NCBI GenBank assembly: GCA_949293335.1
Contig: CASFDA010000013.1
Location: 310,001-374,000, forward strand
Direction: 5' to 3'
Origin: an uncultured Spirochaetales bacterium
Lineage (GTDB): Bacteria > Spirochaetota > Spirochaetia > Sphaerochaetales > Sphaerochaetaceae
Length of the DNA: 64,000 bases
Shown: positions 1 to 9,222 of the stretch, in pieces
Layout: every line of letters begins with the position of its first letter
Numbering within the stretch: position 1 is the stretch's first letter
Translations under genes and position numbers: made by a program
The notes under the pieces: generated by a model
Seen by the model: only the letters and a program-made list of their open reading frames with translations
What the model was told of the DNA's origin: nothing
Databases searched by the model: none

Positions 1-66
1 AAATGCGCCTGTCACTGGGAGCATACTGTAGCCATAAGGGAAACAGGACTTGAGATCCTGACATGA
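1..66 (+). CDS. 3' end of an unidentified CDS (partial)
   Basis: Frame 1 is open from the first base and ends at TGA 64-66, encoding 21 residues that begin KCACHWEH and end GLEILT. The stop overlaps the next gene's ATG as ATGA, the same coupling seen at many junctions in this window, so this is probably the real tail of an operon partner of the phosphoribosyltransferase. The Cys-x-Cys-His pattern could be a metal site, but too little is present to name the protein. Confidence 0.55.
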   Translation, partial: KCACHWEHTVAIRETGLEILT

Positions 67-701
67 AGAAGGAGAAGTTAGGAATGGTTGAGAAAGAGTT
101 CATCACCCAGGAAATGATCAGGGACGCTTCTTTGAAGCTATGCCACAGGATGTACAAGGAGGATGGATTCTTTCCAGACATTATCTATGATTCCCTTCGT
201 GGCGGTGCCTACATGGCAAACGTCATGAGTGAATATTACAAGATCGTTGCGAAAAGCGCGGGAAAGAAGCCTGTGCTTTATGCAGCTGTTGTTGCCAGAA
301 GCTATGGTTCTGTAAAGGAACATTCGAGCCACGTCGATATTGATGGCTGGACTGTGAAGCCTGAAGATCTTCCGAAAGACAGCAAGGTCCTGATTGTCGA
401 TGATATCTTCGATACAGGAATGACTGTAAATGCATTGGTTGGCAAAATGCTTGATGCAGGGCTTATCCGGGAGAATATCAAAGTGGCTGTCTATGATTAC
501 AAAGTACATGTCTATGACGACAATGCTCTCTCTGTCCATCCTGATTATTTTGCGAGGAAGCATATAATAGAAAGGCCCGAGGACTCAAAGTGGATCCATT
601 ACACAATGCACGAGTTCCTTGGACTTACTTCATCTGAGATTGACCAGCTTTATGACGATGAAGAAGTCAAGCACATTTTGAAGGAGATACTCTCACTTTG
701 A
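63..701 (+). CDS. phosphoribosyltransferase (hypoxanthine/xanthine type)
   Basis: A 212-residue type I phosphoribosyltransferase, probably cytosolic purine salvage (base plus PRPP gives a nucleotide). The PRPP-binding signature VLIVDDIFDTGMT lies near residue 110, and the Ser-Leu-Arg-Gly-Gly stretch near residue 45 fits the loop that contacts pyrophosphate. The base preference cannot be read from the sequence. ATG 63 overlaps the upstream stop; a second ATG at 84 has a purine-rich GGAG upstream and is an alternative start. The last 9 bases overlap the tail of the convergent MFS gene, and no terminator is visible between them. Confidence 0.8.
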   Translation: MKKEKLGMVEKEFITQEMIRDASLKLCHRMYKEDGFFPDIIYDSLRGGAYMANVMSEYYKIVAKSAGKKPVLYAAVVARSYGSVKEHSSHVDIDGWTVKPEDLPKDSKVLIVDDIFDTGMTVNALVGKMLDAGLIRENIKVAVYDYKVHVYDDNALSVHPDYFARKHIIERPEDSKWIHYTMHEFLGLTSSEIDQLYDDEEVKHILKEILSL

Positions 702-1850
702 TCTTTTCTTGAGGACTGACGTCACAGAGATGATGTTCAGGATCAGGAATATCAGTACAAACAGAGGCAGGAGCGAAAGAGAAATCCTTTCTCCTATGAA
801 GCCGAACAAGTTTGGCATGAGCGCAACGCTGACATATGATGCTGCCATCTCCAGGCCAAGGACAAATGAAGACTGCTGTGCTGGGAATATCTCTGCCGTC
901 TGATAGACTAGCATCGGATAGATTGGCGCACACCCGAGGCCATATACAAAAATGGCAATCCATATTAGTTCCTCTGAGAGGAACAAGAGCATCAGTATGC
1001 CAACAAAAATCAGGATTTCTCCAGTTCTGATAAGTGTTTTAGGTCTGAACTTGTCTGAAAATAATCCTGTTGCAAGACGACCTACAGTTATGCCAAAAAA
1101 CAGCATACCTCCAGTAGATGCCGCGATGCTCGAAGATAGGTTTCTTGAAAAGACAAGGAAAGTAGGGGCCCATAGCATCATGGTCTGTTCGACAGCACTG
1201 TAAGTGAAGAAGGAGAGCATAGCTGGAATGACTCCCTTCACATCCTTTATCCTTATCTTGGTTCTCTCTTCACCAGCATCCTCCTTGTATATTTCACCTT
1301 TTTCCTTTTTCCAGAGAGGAAAACTTGAAAAGACAATAATGGAAATGAGGATCTGGAAAAGTCCTATTGAGAAATAACCGGTGCGCCATGAAACACCATT
1401 GGAGAACAGGTGACTGAAAAGCAGTGGAGCAACCATCGTGCCTATGCCCCAGAATGCATGGAGGAACCCCATTACATTGCTTTTATAATGCTGTGATACG
1501 TAGTTGTTCAGAGATGCATCTACTGCTCCTGCGCCGAGACCCAGTAGGATCGCTATAGGCAAGAAGACAAAGAACGAAGTGGATATTGAAAACAAGAGGA
1601 GGCTGATGGCTGTCATCAGGATAGATATGAATGTAAGTACTTCTGTCCTTATCCTGTATGCGTTTCTAGAGTACAGGAGACTGGATATCACCGTTCCGAT
1701 TGAGACTACAGTTCCGACAAGTCCCGCCACAGACACACCGATATTCAGATCTGTGTGCATAAGAGGCCAGGCCGTTCCCAGCATGGAATCGGGAAGGCCC
1801 AGCGATATGAATGAAATGTAGATTACGAAAAGGAGGAGGAAGTGACTCAT
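693..1850 (-). CDS. MFS transporter, 12 membrane segments
   Basis: A 385-residue polytopic inner-membrane protein with about 12 hydrophobic segments. The N-terminal GLPDSMLGTAWP stretch and the GLGAGAVDASLN stretch near residue 105 are typical of MFS carriers related to sugar or solute:proton symporters, and a charged cytoplasmic loop separates the two halves. The substrate is unknown. The gene is last in a minus-strand operon: its ATG overlaps the lipoprotein stop by 4 bases, so it is probably translationally coupled to it. Confidence 0.8.
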   Translation of the reverse strand: MSHFLLLFVIYISFISLGLPDSMLGTAWPLMHTDLNIGVSVAGLVGTVVSIGTVISSLLYSRNAYRIRTEVLTFISILMTAISLLLFSISTSFFVFLPIAILLGLGAGAVDASLNNYVSQHYKSNVMGFLHAFWGIGTMVAPLLFSHLFSNGVSWRTGYFSIGLFQILISIIVFSSFPLWKKEKGEIYKEDAGEERTKIRIKDVKGVIPAMLSFFTYSAVEQTMMLWAPTFLVFSRNLSSSIAASTGGMLFFGITVGRLATGLFSDKFRPKTLIRTGEILIFVGILMLLFLSEELIWIAIFVYGLGCAPIYPMLVYQTAEIFPAQQSSFVLGLEMAASYVSVALMPNLFGFIGERISLSLLPLFVLIFLILNIISVTSVLKKRSK

Positions 1851-3115
1851 GTCGTACTTGGTCTGGATGACTGTACAGTTCCGCTTTCAATGTCGATGTA
1901 TCTTAGACTATGATTTCCAGTAGGGAAGAAGAAATATGACCCTGTATAGTAATAAAGTCCAAGAGCATCATAATGCGAATACCCCTGTATCGAGTGTATT
2001 GTAGCAATATTACTACTTTGTGACATATCAATACTGAAATATCTTCTCGTTGAACTCTGATTGAGTCCATATATCACATTGTTATATCTCACAAGCGGGA
2101 AGTTGACTTGGATGCTCTCCCCATATGAATCACCAATATTGGAGTTGTTTGCCCCGTCTGTCGTGAAAGGGGTATATTGGCCTCCTGTACGCTTTAATAT
2201 CTGTCCATTCTGGGCAACGACAACACCGTCGGTAGCACTTCCATTGCTGTCATTGAAGAACGCTTCCACCAGAAGACTTGAATTGACATCTTTAAGATTA
2301 TCATTGATTCCATCGACAGGAACTACGATATGTGAGGTCTTGTAATAATACGGATAGTCATCCCGGTCTGTAATGTCCGCCGATGGCGCGAAGAAAGAGT
2401 ATGCACCCCTTGGCCCTATGATGCGTGGAACACGGTAGAGAACCTGCACGATACCTGAATCATCTGTGTATCGGTATTCATCTCCTCTGTCGATTTCCCC
2501 GCTGATGTACTCTACGTTAAAACCTTCCGCATCTGTATACGTTGCATAGATAGAATAATACTCTCTGTTGTCAGTAATTGTTCCATTGCTCTCGACTCTG
2601 CTTCCGCTCTGTCCGATTATCGAATAGCTTCTCGAACCAATGGTTTCATCATTCGATGATTCATAGTACTTGATATCGTAGATGCGTTCGATATTTGTAC
2701 CAAGCACATCTCCTATATTGATATTGCTTTTTATTGCATCGGTTCTTTCACTGTCTGTAGTTGCAGCTATGTATGCATCAAGATCGACAGAAGAAAAAGA
2801 CGTGGAAGAGCCGTTTATATCATGGAAATAGGCAATGATATTTCCGTTATCAGCTTTGTCGATGAAGTATGCGGCAATATGACTTCTTGGAAACACTCTG
2901 TCGCTTCCGATTGTTATTCCATTTACAGTCGAAAGAATGAGTTCGTTTTTATATTTCTCATTAGTTCCTGTATATCGTCCAATTACTCTCATGTAGTTGG
3001 CTGCATCATCAGGAACGTCATCGACAAGCTCAGAGAAAATACTTATGCCATTGTCCAAATTACAGGAGGTGAAGAGCAGTAGCAGTGAGAAAATAATCAA
3101 TAGGAATTTCTTCAT
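1847..3115 (-). CDS. lipoprotein of unknown function, rich in Ser/Tyr/Asn
   Basis: A 422-residue protein with a basic N-terminus, a leucine-rich hydrophobic core and a lipobox ending in Cys (LLFTSC, Cys18), so it should be lipidated and exported. The mature part is rich in Ser, Tyr, Asn and Asp and has no motif I recognise; the composition suggests a beta-rich surface or periplasmic protein. AGGAG lies about 8 bases before the ATG. It sits between a predicted outer-membrane protein and an MFS carrier on one transcript, which hints at an envelope or transport role. That is inference from context only. Confidence 0.75.
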   Translation of the reverse strand: MKKFLLIIFSLLLLFTSCNLDNGISIFSELVDDVPDDAANYMRVIGRYTGTNEKYKNELILSTVNGITIGSDRVFPRSHIAAYFIDKADNGNIIAYFHDINGSSTSFSSVDLDAYIAATTDSERTDAIKSNINIGDVLGTNIERIYDIKYYESSNDETIGSRSYSIIGQSGSRVESNGTITDNREYYSIYATYTDAEGFNVEYISGEIDRGDEYRYTDDSGIVQVLYRVPRIIGPRGAYSFFAPSADITDRDDYPYYYKTSHIVVPVDGINDNLKDVNSSLLVEAFFNDSNGSATDGVVVAQNGQILKRTGGQYTPFTTDGANNSNIGDSYGESIQVNFPLVRYNNVIYGLNQSSTRRYFSIDMSQSSNIATIHSIQGYSHYDALGLYYYTGSYFFFPTGNHSLRYIDIESGTVQSSRPSTT

Positions 3116-3126
3116 TTTTTCATCTC

Positions 3127-3711
3127 CTAGTGCCTGTAGGCCGCTGAAAGGGTTATCGGCATGTATGTAAACATTCCGCTGTCAATATTCTTCACATAGA
3201 ACTCAGGGACGAACTGTATTCCTGTATGGAGTCCTACGCCCCAGGACTCTGTGATGTAGTATCTCAATCCGATTTCAAACGTTGCCATGAACGTGAATTT
3301 TCCACCATCTCTATAGCTCATGTATGAGCCTCCGACTCCAATTGAGATCGGTATTTCCCAGCGCCCGGTCTGCAGAGGGAAAGCAGAGACTTTCAGAAGG
3401 ACAGGAACGTTTGTGAATATTTTGCCTGCATTTGAGTAATCGAACATGAAGCCGAGCTGGCCACCGATCGCAAAGTACGGATGCAGGAATACTTCATACG
3501 AAAGCGATGCATATGCACCAACTGACTGCCTTGTACCCTCAAGCCACCATTCAGTCCTGTTGTTCTCCTGAAACCATGTTGCAGAGACAGGGACTGTAGC
3601 TCCCGCATTTATTGTGAATATTTGGGAACCATTGTCATAATATGGAACCGCATAGAGAGGGCTGACTAGCAGCAATATAGAAAGAATCAAAAGAGCTGGT
3701 CTTTTTCTCAT
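3127..3711 (-). CDS. small outer-membrane beta-barrel-like protein
   Basis: A 194-residue protein with a signal peptide (basic start, hydrophobic core, cleavage expected near Ala-Val-Pro at 21-23). The mature part consists of alternating hydrophobic/aromatic stretches such as GLRYYITESWGVGLHTGIQF, the pattern of an 8-stranded barrel, and ends in LSAAYRH. Small barrels of this kind are common in spirochaetes, but no specific family is assigned. It is first in the minus-strand operon with the lipoprotein (11-base gap) and the MFS gene. GAGG lies 4 bases before the ATG, and a TATCCT 7 bases upstream would make for a very short leader. Confidence 0.65.
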   Translation of the reverse strand: MRKRPALLILSILLLVSPLYAVPYYDNGSQIFTINAGATVPVSATWFQENNRTEWWLEGTRQSVGAYASLSYEVFLHPYFAIGGQLGFMFDYSNAGKIFTNVPVLLKVSAFPLQTGRWEIPISIGVGGSYMSYRDGGKFTFMATFEIGLRYYITESWGVGLHTGIQFVPEFYVKNIDSGMFTYMPITLSAAYRH

Positions 3712-3768
3712 GCCCTCTAGGATAAAGTATTCGCCTCATTTAAGAAAGTATCGCTATCTGTAGATAAG

Positions 3769-4701
3769 ATGAAAAAGGAATTGAGGAAAACGTTCAAAAA
3801 TGCAAATCTATCAGTAGATATGAGAGTACTCTATGCAAAGGAAGTGCAGGAAAGCACAGTTGTTGAGCTTAAGAAAGAGGTCAGAAGGTTTGGACATCTC
3901 TTTTCACGTCCGCCTCTCCTTGCCCTGATTCTCCTGGGATCTGATGGGGCAAGTGTCACATATGTCTCCAATAAAAGAAAACTTGGAGATGAGATCGGAA
4001 TTGAGCACAGGGATTTCTTCCTTCCTGAAGAGACGAGCGAAAGTGAGCTTCTTTCTCTCATCGATTCCCTCAATGGAGATGACTCTGTTGATGGAATACT
4101 TGTCCAGCTTCCGCTTCCAAAGCACATTTCAGAAGAGAAAGTCATTTCAAGAATAAGTCATGAAAAGGATGTGGATGGCTTTTCTCCATACAACATGGGG
4201 TTGCTTGCACTAGGTGAGGAGGCTCTTGTTCCATGTACGGCAAAGGGAATCATGACAATATTGGAATATTATAAGGTTCCGCTTTCCGGAAAGTCTGTCA
4301 CGATCATCGGCAGGAGCAATATTGTCGGTCGACCGCTTTCCCTCCTCCTGTCAAAAAAAGGTGTCGATGCTACTGTCACGCTCTGTCATTCGAAAACAAA
4401 GGATCTCGAGAGGTACACAAAGGATAGTGATGTCGTGATTGTTGCTGTCGGAAGGCCTAAGTATTTTGACTCCTCAATGGCAAAAAATGATGCTGTGGTC
4501 ATTGATGTCGGGATAACCAGAGTCAGCGACAGCAGCAGGAAAAGAGGCTACAGGATCGAAGGTGATGTTGATTTTTCCTCATTCGAGAACACTGATGCAA
4601 TGGTCACTCCAGTTCCTGGAGGAGTAGGGGTTATGACTGTCACATCCCTGATGGAGAATCTTCTCAAAGCAGCATTTCTCAGGAAAGGAGTTGAAGCGTG
4701 A
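3769..4701 (+). CDS. folD: bifunctional methylenetetrahydrofolate dehydrogenase/cyclohydrolase
   Basis: FolD interconverts 5,10-methylene-, methenyl- and 10-formyl-tetrahydrofolate with NADP in one-carbon metabolism. Visible motifs include the YVSNK stretch carrying the catalytic Lys, GILVQLPLPKHI, KDVDGFSPYNMG, the NADP-binding GRSNIVGRP and the C-terminal PVPGGVGVMT. The 310-residue reading starts at ATG 3769 (weak GATAAG upstream). An in-frame ATG at 3820 gives MRVLYAKEV, closer to the usual FolD start, and may be the true one. It overlaps miaB by GTGA, so the two are co-translated. Confidence 0.93.
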   Translation: MKKELRKTFKNANLSVDMRVLYAKEVQESTVVELKKEVRRFGHLFSRPPLLALILLGSDGASVTYVSNKRKLGDEIGIEHRDFFLPEETSESELLSLIDSLNGDDSVDGILVQLPLPKHISEEKVISRISHEKDVDGFSPYNMGLLALGEEALVPCTAKGIMTILEYYKVPLSGKSVTIIGRSNIVGRPLSLLLSKKGVDATVTLCHSKTKDLERYTKDSDVVIVAVGRPKYFDSSMAKNDAVVIDVGITRVSDSSRKRGYRIEGDVDFSSFENTDAMVTPVPGGVGVMTVTSLMENLLKAAFLRKGVEA

Positions 4702-5990
4702 AGTATTATATCGAGACGTATGGATGCCAGCTGAATGTTGCTGAAAGCGATGCCATCGAACTGATACTCAAGGGCCTTTCTGTCGAGAAGTGCGAAAATC
4801 CGATTGATGCTGATTTCATTATCATAAATACTTGTTCAGTTAGGGCCTCTGCAGAAAACAGGGTATGGGGAAGACTTGGATTCTTTTCCTCATTAAAGAG
4901 GGAAAAGGGAAGCCTGAAGATTATTTTCACAGGGTGCATGGCCTCGCGCATCGCAGAAGAATTGAAAAAGAAAGCTCCTTTCATAGACTACATAATCTCG
5001 AACAATGAAAAAGGAGAAATCCCTTTCATAATAGAAGGAGGGAAGGAAGAGAAGAGAGAAAGCTATTCTTTCCTTTCAAGCTATTACAAGGAAGGTTCAT
5101 TTTCATCCTATGTCCCGATAATGAACGGATGTAATAATTTCTGTTCATATTGCATTGTTCCTTATGTGAGAGGTCGTGAGGTATCCCGTCCCGTTTCTGA
5201 GATAATAAACGAAGTGAAGCATCTTGGCTCGAGCGGCGTGAAGGAAATAACGCTTCTTGGCCAGAACGTGAATAGCTACAGCAGAACCGATGAAGATGGT
5301 GTGAGTATTGATTTTCCGACGCTTCTCGAGCGGATACTGCCTAATCTCGGGTCAATTGAGTATGTGCGTTTCGAAAGTCCGCATCCGAAAGATTTCTCCG
5401 ATCGTCTTATAAGTGTCATGGCTTCTTCCGAAAAGATTGCCAGGCATATACATCTTCCTCTCCAGTCAGGTTCAAGCCGGATACTCAAACTGATGAACAG
5501 GAAATACGACAGAGAGTCATTCATGTTCCTTGTAGACAAGATCCGCAAAGGCCTTCCTGATGTGACATTCTCCACCGATGTCATGGTCGGCTTCCCGACG
5601 GAGACTGAAGAAGAGTATCAGGAAACGATCTCGATGATGGATTATATGGAGACAGTCGAGGCGTTCATGTACTACTTCAATCCCCGTGAAGGGACGAAGG
5701 CCTTCTCTATGGATGGACAGATCCCGCTTGAGGAGAAGACCAGGAGACTCGAGGAGTTGATCAATAAGCAGCTGGATAGGGCAAGGAGAATAAAGGAGAG
5801 CCTCCTTCCTTTCACGTCCAAGGCCATTGTGCTTGGACGGACCCGTGATGACGATAGAAAGTTCCTTGCAAGGAATGAGCATAACTACATGATCTCATTC
5901 GAACCAAAGAAAGAGCATGGGGAAGGGGATATCGTTGATCTTCTTTTCCAATCACTGAAAGGAAATACTTTTACGGGAGTCGAGCTATGA
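4698..5990 (+). CDS. miaB: tRNA-2-methylthio-N6-dimethylallyladenosine synthase
   Basis: A radical-SAM methylthiotransferase that adds the 2-methylthio group to i6A37 in tRNAs. The N-terminal domain has the three cluster cysteines (YGCQLN, NTCSVR, TGCMA). The radical-SAM cysteines are in CNNFCSYC near residue 145, and a TRAM-like RNA-binding region follows at the C-terminus. The length (430 residues) is normal. The start is GTG, overlapping the folD stop as GTGA, and the stop overlaps the sirtuin ATG as ATGA, so folD-miaB-sir2 form one operon. Confidence 0.93.
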   Translation: MKYYIETYGCQLNVAESDAIELILKGLSVEKCENPIDADFIIINTCSVRASAENRVWGRLGFFSSLKREKGSLKIIFTGCMASRIAEELKKKAPFIDYIISNNEKGEIPFIIEGGKEEKRESYSFLSSYYKEGSFSSYVPIMNGCNNFCSYCIVPYVRGREVSRPVSEIINEVKHLGSSGVKEITLLGQNVNSYSRTDEDGVSIDFPTLLERILPNLGSIEYVRFESPHPKDFSDRLISVMASSEKIARHIHLPLQSGSSRILKLMNRKYDRESFMFLVDKIRKGLPDVTFSTDVMVGFPTETEEEYQETISMMDYMETVEAFMYYFNPREGTKAFSMDGQIPLEEKTRRLEELINKQLDRARRIKESLLPFTSKAIVLGRTRDDDRKFLARNEHNYMISFEPKKEHGEGDIVDLLFQSLKGNTFTGVEL

Positions 5991-6757
5991 CTGACATTGG
6001 ACCTTTTCTTAATCTATTGGGAAAGTCGAGGCGGATGGTCGCCCTTACGGGAGCGGGAGTCTCGACTCTTTCCGGTATACCTGATTTCAGAAGCTCTGAT
6101 GGACTTTTTTCCGAGAAATATGGCTCTCTTGATGTGGAGACAATAGTCAGCATCAACTTTTTCAACAAACATCCCGATATCTTCTATTCCTGGGCCAGGG
6201 ATTACTGGTTCAGGATGGAGACATTCGAGCCGAATGTCATACATAAGACTCTTGCCAGGCTCGAGAAGATGGGAAAGCTTACAGAGGGGATTTTCACACA
6301 GAATGTTGACTTTCTCCACAAGAAGGCTGGATCCAGAAAAGTCTATCCACTTCACGGGACACTGGAGCGTGGCTATTGTACAAACTGCAATGCATATTAT
6401 GAATACGAATATATGCGCTCTTTCGTCGAGCGTGGGGAAGTTCCTGTCTGTTCGTCATGCTCATCTGTCGTAAAGCCAGACATTGTATTTTATGGGGAAA
6501 ATCTTGACAGCACTATGCTCAGGAGAGCAGAGTCCGCATTCTCTTATGCAGATCTTGTTCTCGTGCTCGGATCATCGCTTGTAGTCAATCCTGCCGCCTC
6601 GCTTCCATACCTTTCGATAAGGGCAGGAAGCGACATAGTGATTGTCAATAGAGATAGTACATACCTTGATAAGTATGCTCAGCTGAGATATGAAGATCTT
6701 GGCTCGTTCTTTACGTCCCTTTCAGATGCTCTGGACGACGAGGCTCTTACTCGGTAA
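5987..6757 (+). CDS. cobB: sirtuin, NAD-dependent protein deacylase
   Basis: A Sir2-family enzyme (256 residues) that removes acyl groups from lysines using NAD. Seen: the NAD-binding GAGVSTLSGIPDFR near residue 21, TQNVDFLHKKAG (usual form TQNIDGLH, so the Gly is a Phe here), the catalytic His in LHGTLERG, and two CxxC zinc pairs (CTNC, CSSC). Near the C-terminus are GSSLVVNPA and a VNRD element. It overlaps miaB upstream and converges on the small gene 6747-6896, overlapping it by 11 bases. The acyl preference cannot be told from sequence. Confidence 0.9.
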   Translation: MTDIGPFLNLLGKSRRMVALTGAGVSTLSGIPDFRSSDGLFSEKYGSLDVETIVSINFFNKHPDIFYSWARDYWFRMETFEPNVIHKTLARLEKMGKLTEGIFTQNVDFLHKKAGSRKVYPLHGTLERGYCTNCNAYYEYEYMRSFVERGEVPVCSSCSSVVKPDIVFYGENLDSTMLRRAESAFSYADLVLVLGSSLVVNPAASLPYLSIRAGSDIVIVNRDSTYLDKYAQLRYEDLGSFFTSLSDALDDEALTR

Positions 6758-6896
6758 TCTCGAATGTCTTCTTGAGGAGATCGATGTCTTTCTCCCCCTG
6801 GGATTTCTTTTCTGTCTCCTTTTCCAGTTCCTCTGTTGCTTTTTCCGCTTCCTTGATCAGTTTATCAACCTCATTAATGTTTGTGCTCTTTCCCAT
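6747..6896 (-). CDS. 49-residue charged coiled-coil protein
   Basis: A small reading frame starting MGKSTNINEVDKL, then a continuous Lys/Glu-rich helix (EKATEELEKETEKK) that would form a coiled coil, ending KKTFEITE. I place the start at 6896 because AAGGTGG lies 5 bases upstream of that ATG; a longer in-frame reading to 6944 has no such site. Length and charge are vaguely like small accessory subunits such as XseB, but the XseB pattern is not present, so no function is given. It converges on the sirtuin gene. Confidence 0.5.
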   Translation of the reverse strand: MGKSTNINEVDKLIKEAEKATEELEKETEKKSQGEKDIDLLKKTFEITE

Positions 6897-6971
6897 AATA
6901 TCCACCTTGACATCAGCATATTGGGCATATGCAGATATAAACAAGGCTTTTTGTACTATTTTCCGATAAAA

Positions 6972-7525
6972 TTATGTTTTTATTGGCGTTAGGAATGAAT
7001 GTTTCCTGTTTTTATGGCTGTGGGTTATCTCCAGTTCACTGCGGTAGTCAGACAGCTCTTCAATCGTTGTCTTGAGACTGAGGACTATTGTTCCATCTTT
7101 CTCTTTCTGCATGGGCTTTATCATATCCCATTGTACCCTTGTGATCTTCTGGACTGCGGAGATAGGTATATTGAAGCGCAGGAATGCGCTTATCCATGCT
7201 GCGGCACGCTCACTTATCCTTGTCCCGGGATACCTGAATGGAATCTCCTCGCAGAATGTCCTTGCTCATTTCTGGCATCTGTAGCGATGGTACTCTATCG
7301 CCAGATCCTGCCTCGTCCCTGTATAGACCGGCATGTCACGCAGCCTCATGCTCAAGCTGCCCAGGATATGTACATGACCATTGAGTAGTGGTACCTTTCT
7401 TCTGCTATATCCTTCCGGCTTGCTAGATGCAGTATCAGCCGTTGCCCGTCTTCTGCTATTTCTGTATTGATGTATTCATAGGGTTTGAGTGCTGGGTTGT
7501 TTGCTATAATTTGTTCAAAGAGCAT
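6972..7525 (-). pseudogene. broken ISL3-family transposase fragment
   Basis: Read on the minus strand from ATG 7525, the frame gives MLFEQIIANNPALKPYEY and then stops. A shifted frame continues LRDMPVYTGTRQDLAIEY, HRYRCQK, stop, ARTFCEEIPFRYPGTRISER, WISAFLRF up to TAA at 6972. The order of a short N-terminal part, LRDMPV, a zinc-finger-like RCQKC and the RTF.EE.P helix region is that of ISL3-family transposases. At least one frameshift (about 7395) and one nonsense change (TGA where the Cys of RCQKC is expected) break it. The whole C-terminal DDE catalytic region is missing, so it is a dead remnant. Confidence 0.75.
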
Positions 7526-7575
7526 GTGTTCGTCCTTATGTTTTTCTGCTAACTAAATATTCGAACTCACATGCT
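7521..7575. repeat. imperfect inverted repeat at the end of the transposase remnant
   Basis: AGCATGTGTTCG (7521-7532) is mirrored by CGAACTCACATGCT (7562-7575), with a two-base insertion in one arm. The left arm overlaps the start codon of the ISL3 remnant, so this could be the old promoter/operator or part of the element end. No clear terminal inverted repeat pair bounding the remnant was found. The remaining bases up to 7740 hold only an AT-rich promoter-like stretch (GATATATGATAA, about 7708-7720) before the next gene. Confidence 0.4.
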
Positions 7576-7740
7576 CTCTTTTTCAATCTCTTTCCCTCAT
7601 CCCTCAACTTTCCGTGAAGAACCTCTTTTATGCTTACTATCCTGTGCATCTCATGGTAATATAGATAGTTAGCACACTATTGTAATTGCTTATATTGCGA
7701 AGTCGGCCCCTGATATATGATAATTGGTTAAAAAGGAGAG

Positions 7741-9222
7741 ATGATGTTAAGCATACTTATTGCAGAAGCGACTGTTTGTGATTTCAAAGAGGCACTTGAG
7801 GTGAAGAAGCCCAAAAGCTGGCTTAAAAGTGTCAGTGCTTTTGCAAACACATCCGGTGGTACTCTCTTCTTTGGTGTTGATAATGCTCACAATGTGGTTG
7901 GTCTGGCAGATCCGCAAAAGGATGCTGAATATATAAGCAGACTTATCAAAGAAAGGATTTCACCGATACCAAGGTTCATCCTTACCACTGAAATAGAAGA
8001 TGGAAAGCCGATTCTTCTGCTCTCAATTCCCAAAGGAACACATACTCCTTATTACTACAAAGCAGATGGGATAAGGGAAGCTTATATACGGCTTGGTGAT
8101 GAAAGCATCGTTGCTCCCGATCATATCCTACACGAACTTATCCTTGACGGAATAAATGAGTCTTTTGATTCTCTTGTTTCAAAGTATGATGCAAAAGACT
8201 TTGCATTCTCGTCCCTTAGAGCACGTTACAGGAAATGGACAGGAAAGAGTTTTGATGACAACTTCCTTGTTTCTTTCGGCCTAGTTGAAGAGGGTACGAA
8301 CAAGCTTACCAATGCTGGTATACTCATAGCCGATGAATGTCCGCTGAGACAGTCAAGACTCTTCTGCGTAAGATGGAATGGTCTCACAAAGGCAGGAGGA
8401 CTTGTTGATGCCATTGACAGTGCAGAATACACAGGGAGTCTGATTCTCCTGCTTGCAAATGGCATGAATTTCATCAAAAAGAATAACAGGATGATGTGGA
8501 AGAAAACTCCTACATCCAGAATAGAAATGCCTGAATATGCAGAGCGAAGCTGCCTTGAAGCACTTACTAATGCCCTGATTCATCGCAGTTATCTAGAGCT
8601 TGGCAGCGAAGTACATGTTGATATCTTTGATGACAGGCTTGAGATCACATCTCCTGGCGGGATGGTAAATGGGAAGAACATCCAGGATCTTGACTTGAGC
8701 AAGTCCATAATTTCAAAGCGCAGGAATCCTGTTCTTGCCGATGTATTCGCCAGACTCGGCTATATGGAACGGCAGGGAAGCGGTATTAGGAAGATCATAG
8801 AAAACTATGAGACTGAACCGAATTACAGTGCAGAATTGAAGCCAGAATTTTTCTCTGATTCTTCTCAATTCTCTGTAATCCTCAAAAACCTGAATTATGG
8901 GAAATCTATTGAGAATCTGGTGATTGACTCGAAAAACCAGGCTATTAGGGCTGAAGATCCGGCTATTGAATCCCAAAATCAGGCTATTGAGGTAGCTATC
9001 AACAAAATGAGTGCAAACAAAAACACGAGGAGTAAAGCAATGGCTCTATTCAGAGCATATGGCATTGAAGGTGTTTTTGGCCGCAGTGATGTTGCTACAA
9101 TAACTGCAATATCATATTCAGCGGCAGGAGAATTGATTGCTAAATTAAAGGCCTCTAGCCTAATTGCAGAAGTCAGAGGACAAGGAAAAGGAAAATATCA
9201 TTTCTCAAAAAAACAGATTTAG
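7741..9222 (+). CDS. AlbA_2/Schlafen-type ATP-binding regulator
   Basis: A 493-residue protein of the family often labelled RecG-like transcriptional regulator. The N-terminal AlbA_2 domain is visible (FKEALEVKKPKSWLKSVSAF, then NTSGGTLFFGVDN). A GHKL-like ATPase segment follows near residue 270 (EALTNALIHRSY, SPGGMVNGKN) and ARLGYMERQGSGI near 340. The C-terminus looks like a winged helix. A short linker repeats NQAI/DPAI units at about 400-420. An AAGGAG just upstream supports ATG 7741 or 7744. It lies beside a dead transposase and is probably an acquired accessory gene; its target is unknown. Confidence 0.75.
   Translation: MMLSILIAEATVCDFKEALEVKKPKSWLKSVSAFANTSGGTLFFGVDNAHNVVGLADPQKDAEYISRLIKERISPIPRFILTTEIEDGKPILLLSIPKGTHTPYYYKADGIREAYIRLGDESIVAPDHILHELILDGINESFDSLVSKYDAKDFAFSSLRARYRKWTGKSFDDNFLVSFGLVEEGTNKLTNAGILIADECPLRQSRLFCVRWNGLTKAGGLVDAIDSAEYTGSLILLLANGMNFIKKNNRMMWKKTPTSRIEMPEYAERSCLEALTNALIHRSYLELGSEVHVDIFDDRLEITSPGGMVNGKNIQDLDLSKSIISKRRNPVLADVFARLGYMERQGSGIRKIIENYETEPNYSAELKPEFFSDSSQFSVILKNLNYGKSIENLVIDSKNQAIRAEDPAIESQNQAIEVAINKMSANKNTRSKAMALFRAYGIEGVFGRSDVATITAISYSAAGELIAKLKASSLIAEVRGQGKGKYHFSKKQI

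Noticed and set aside
6999-7388. 129-codon plus-strand frame, Cys-rich
   Set aside because: It is the reverse side of the ISL3 transposase remnant; the minus-strand reading explains the sequence.
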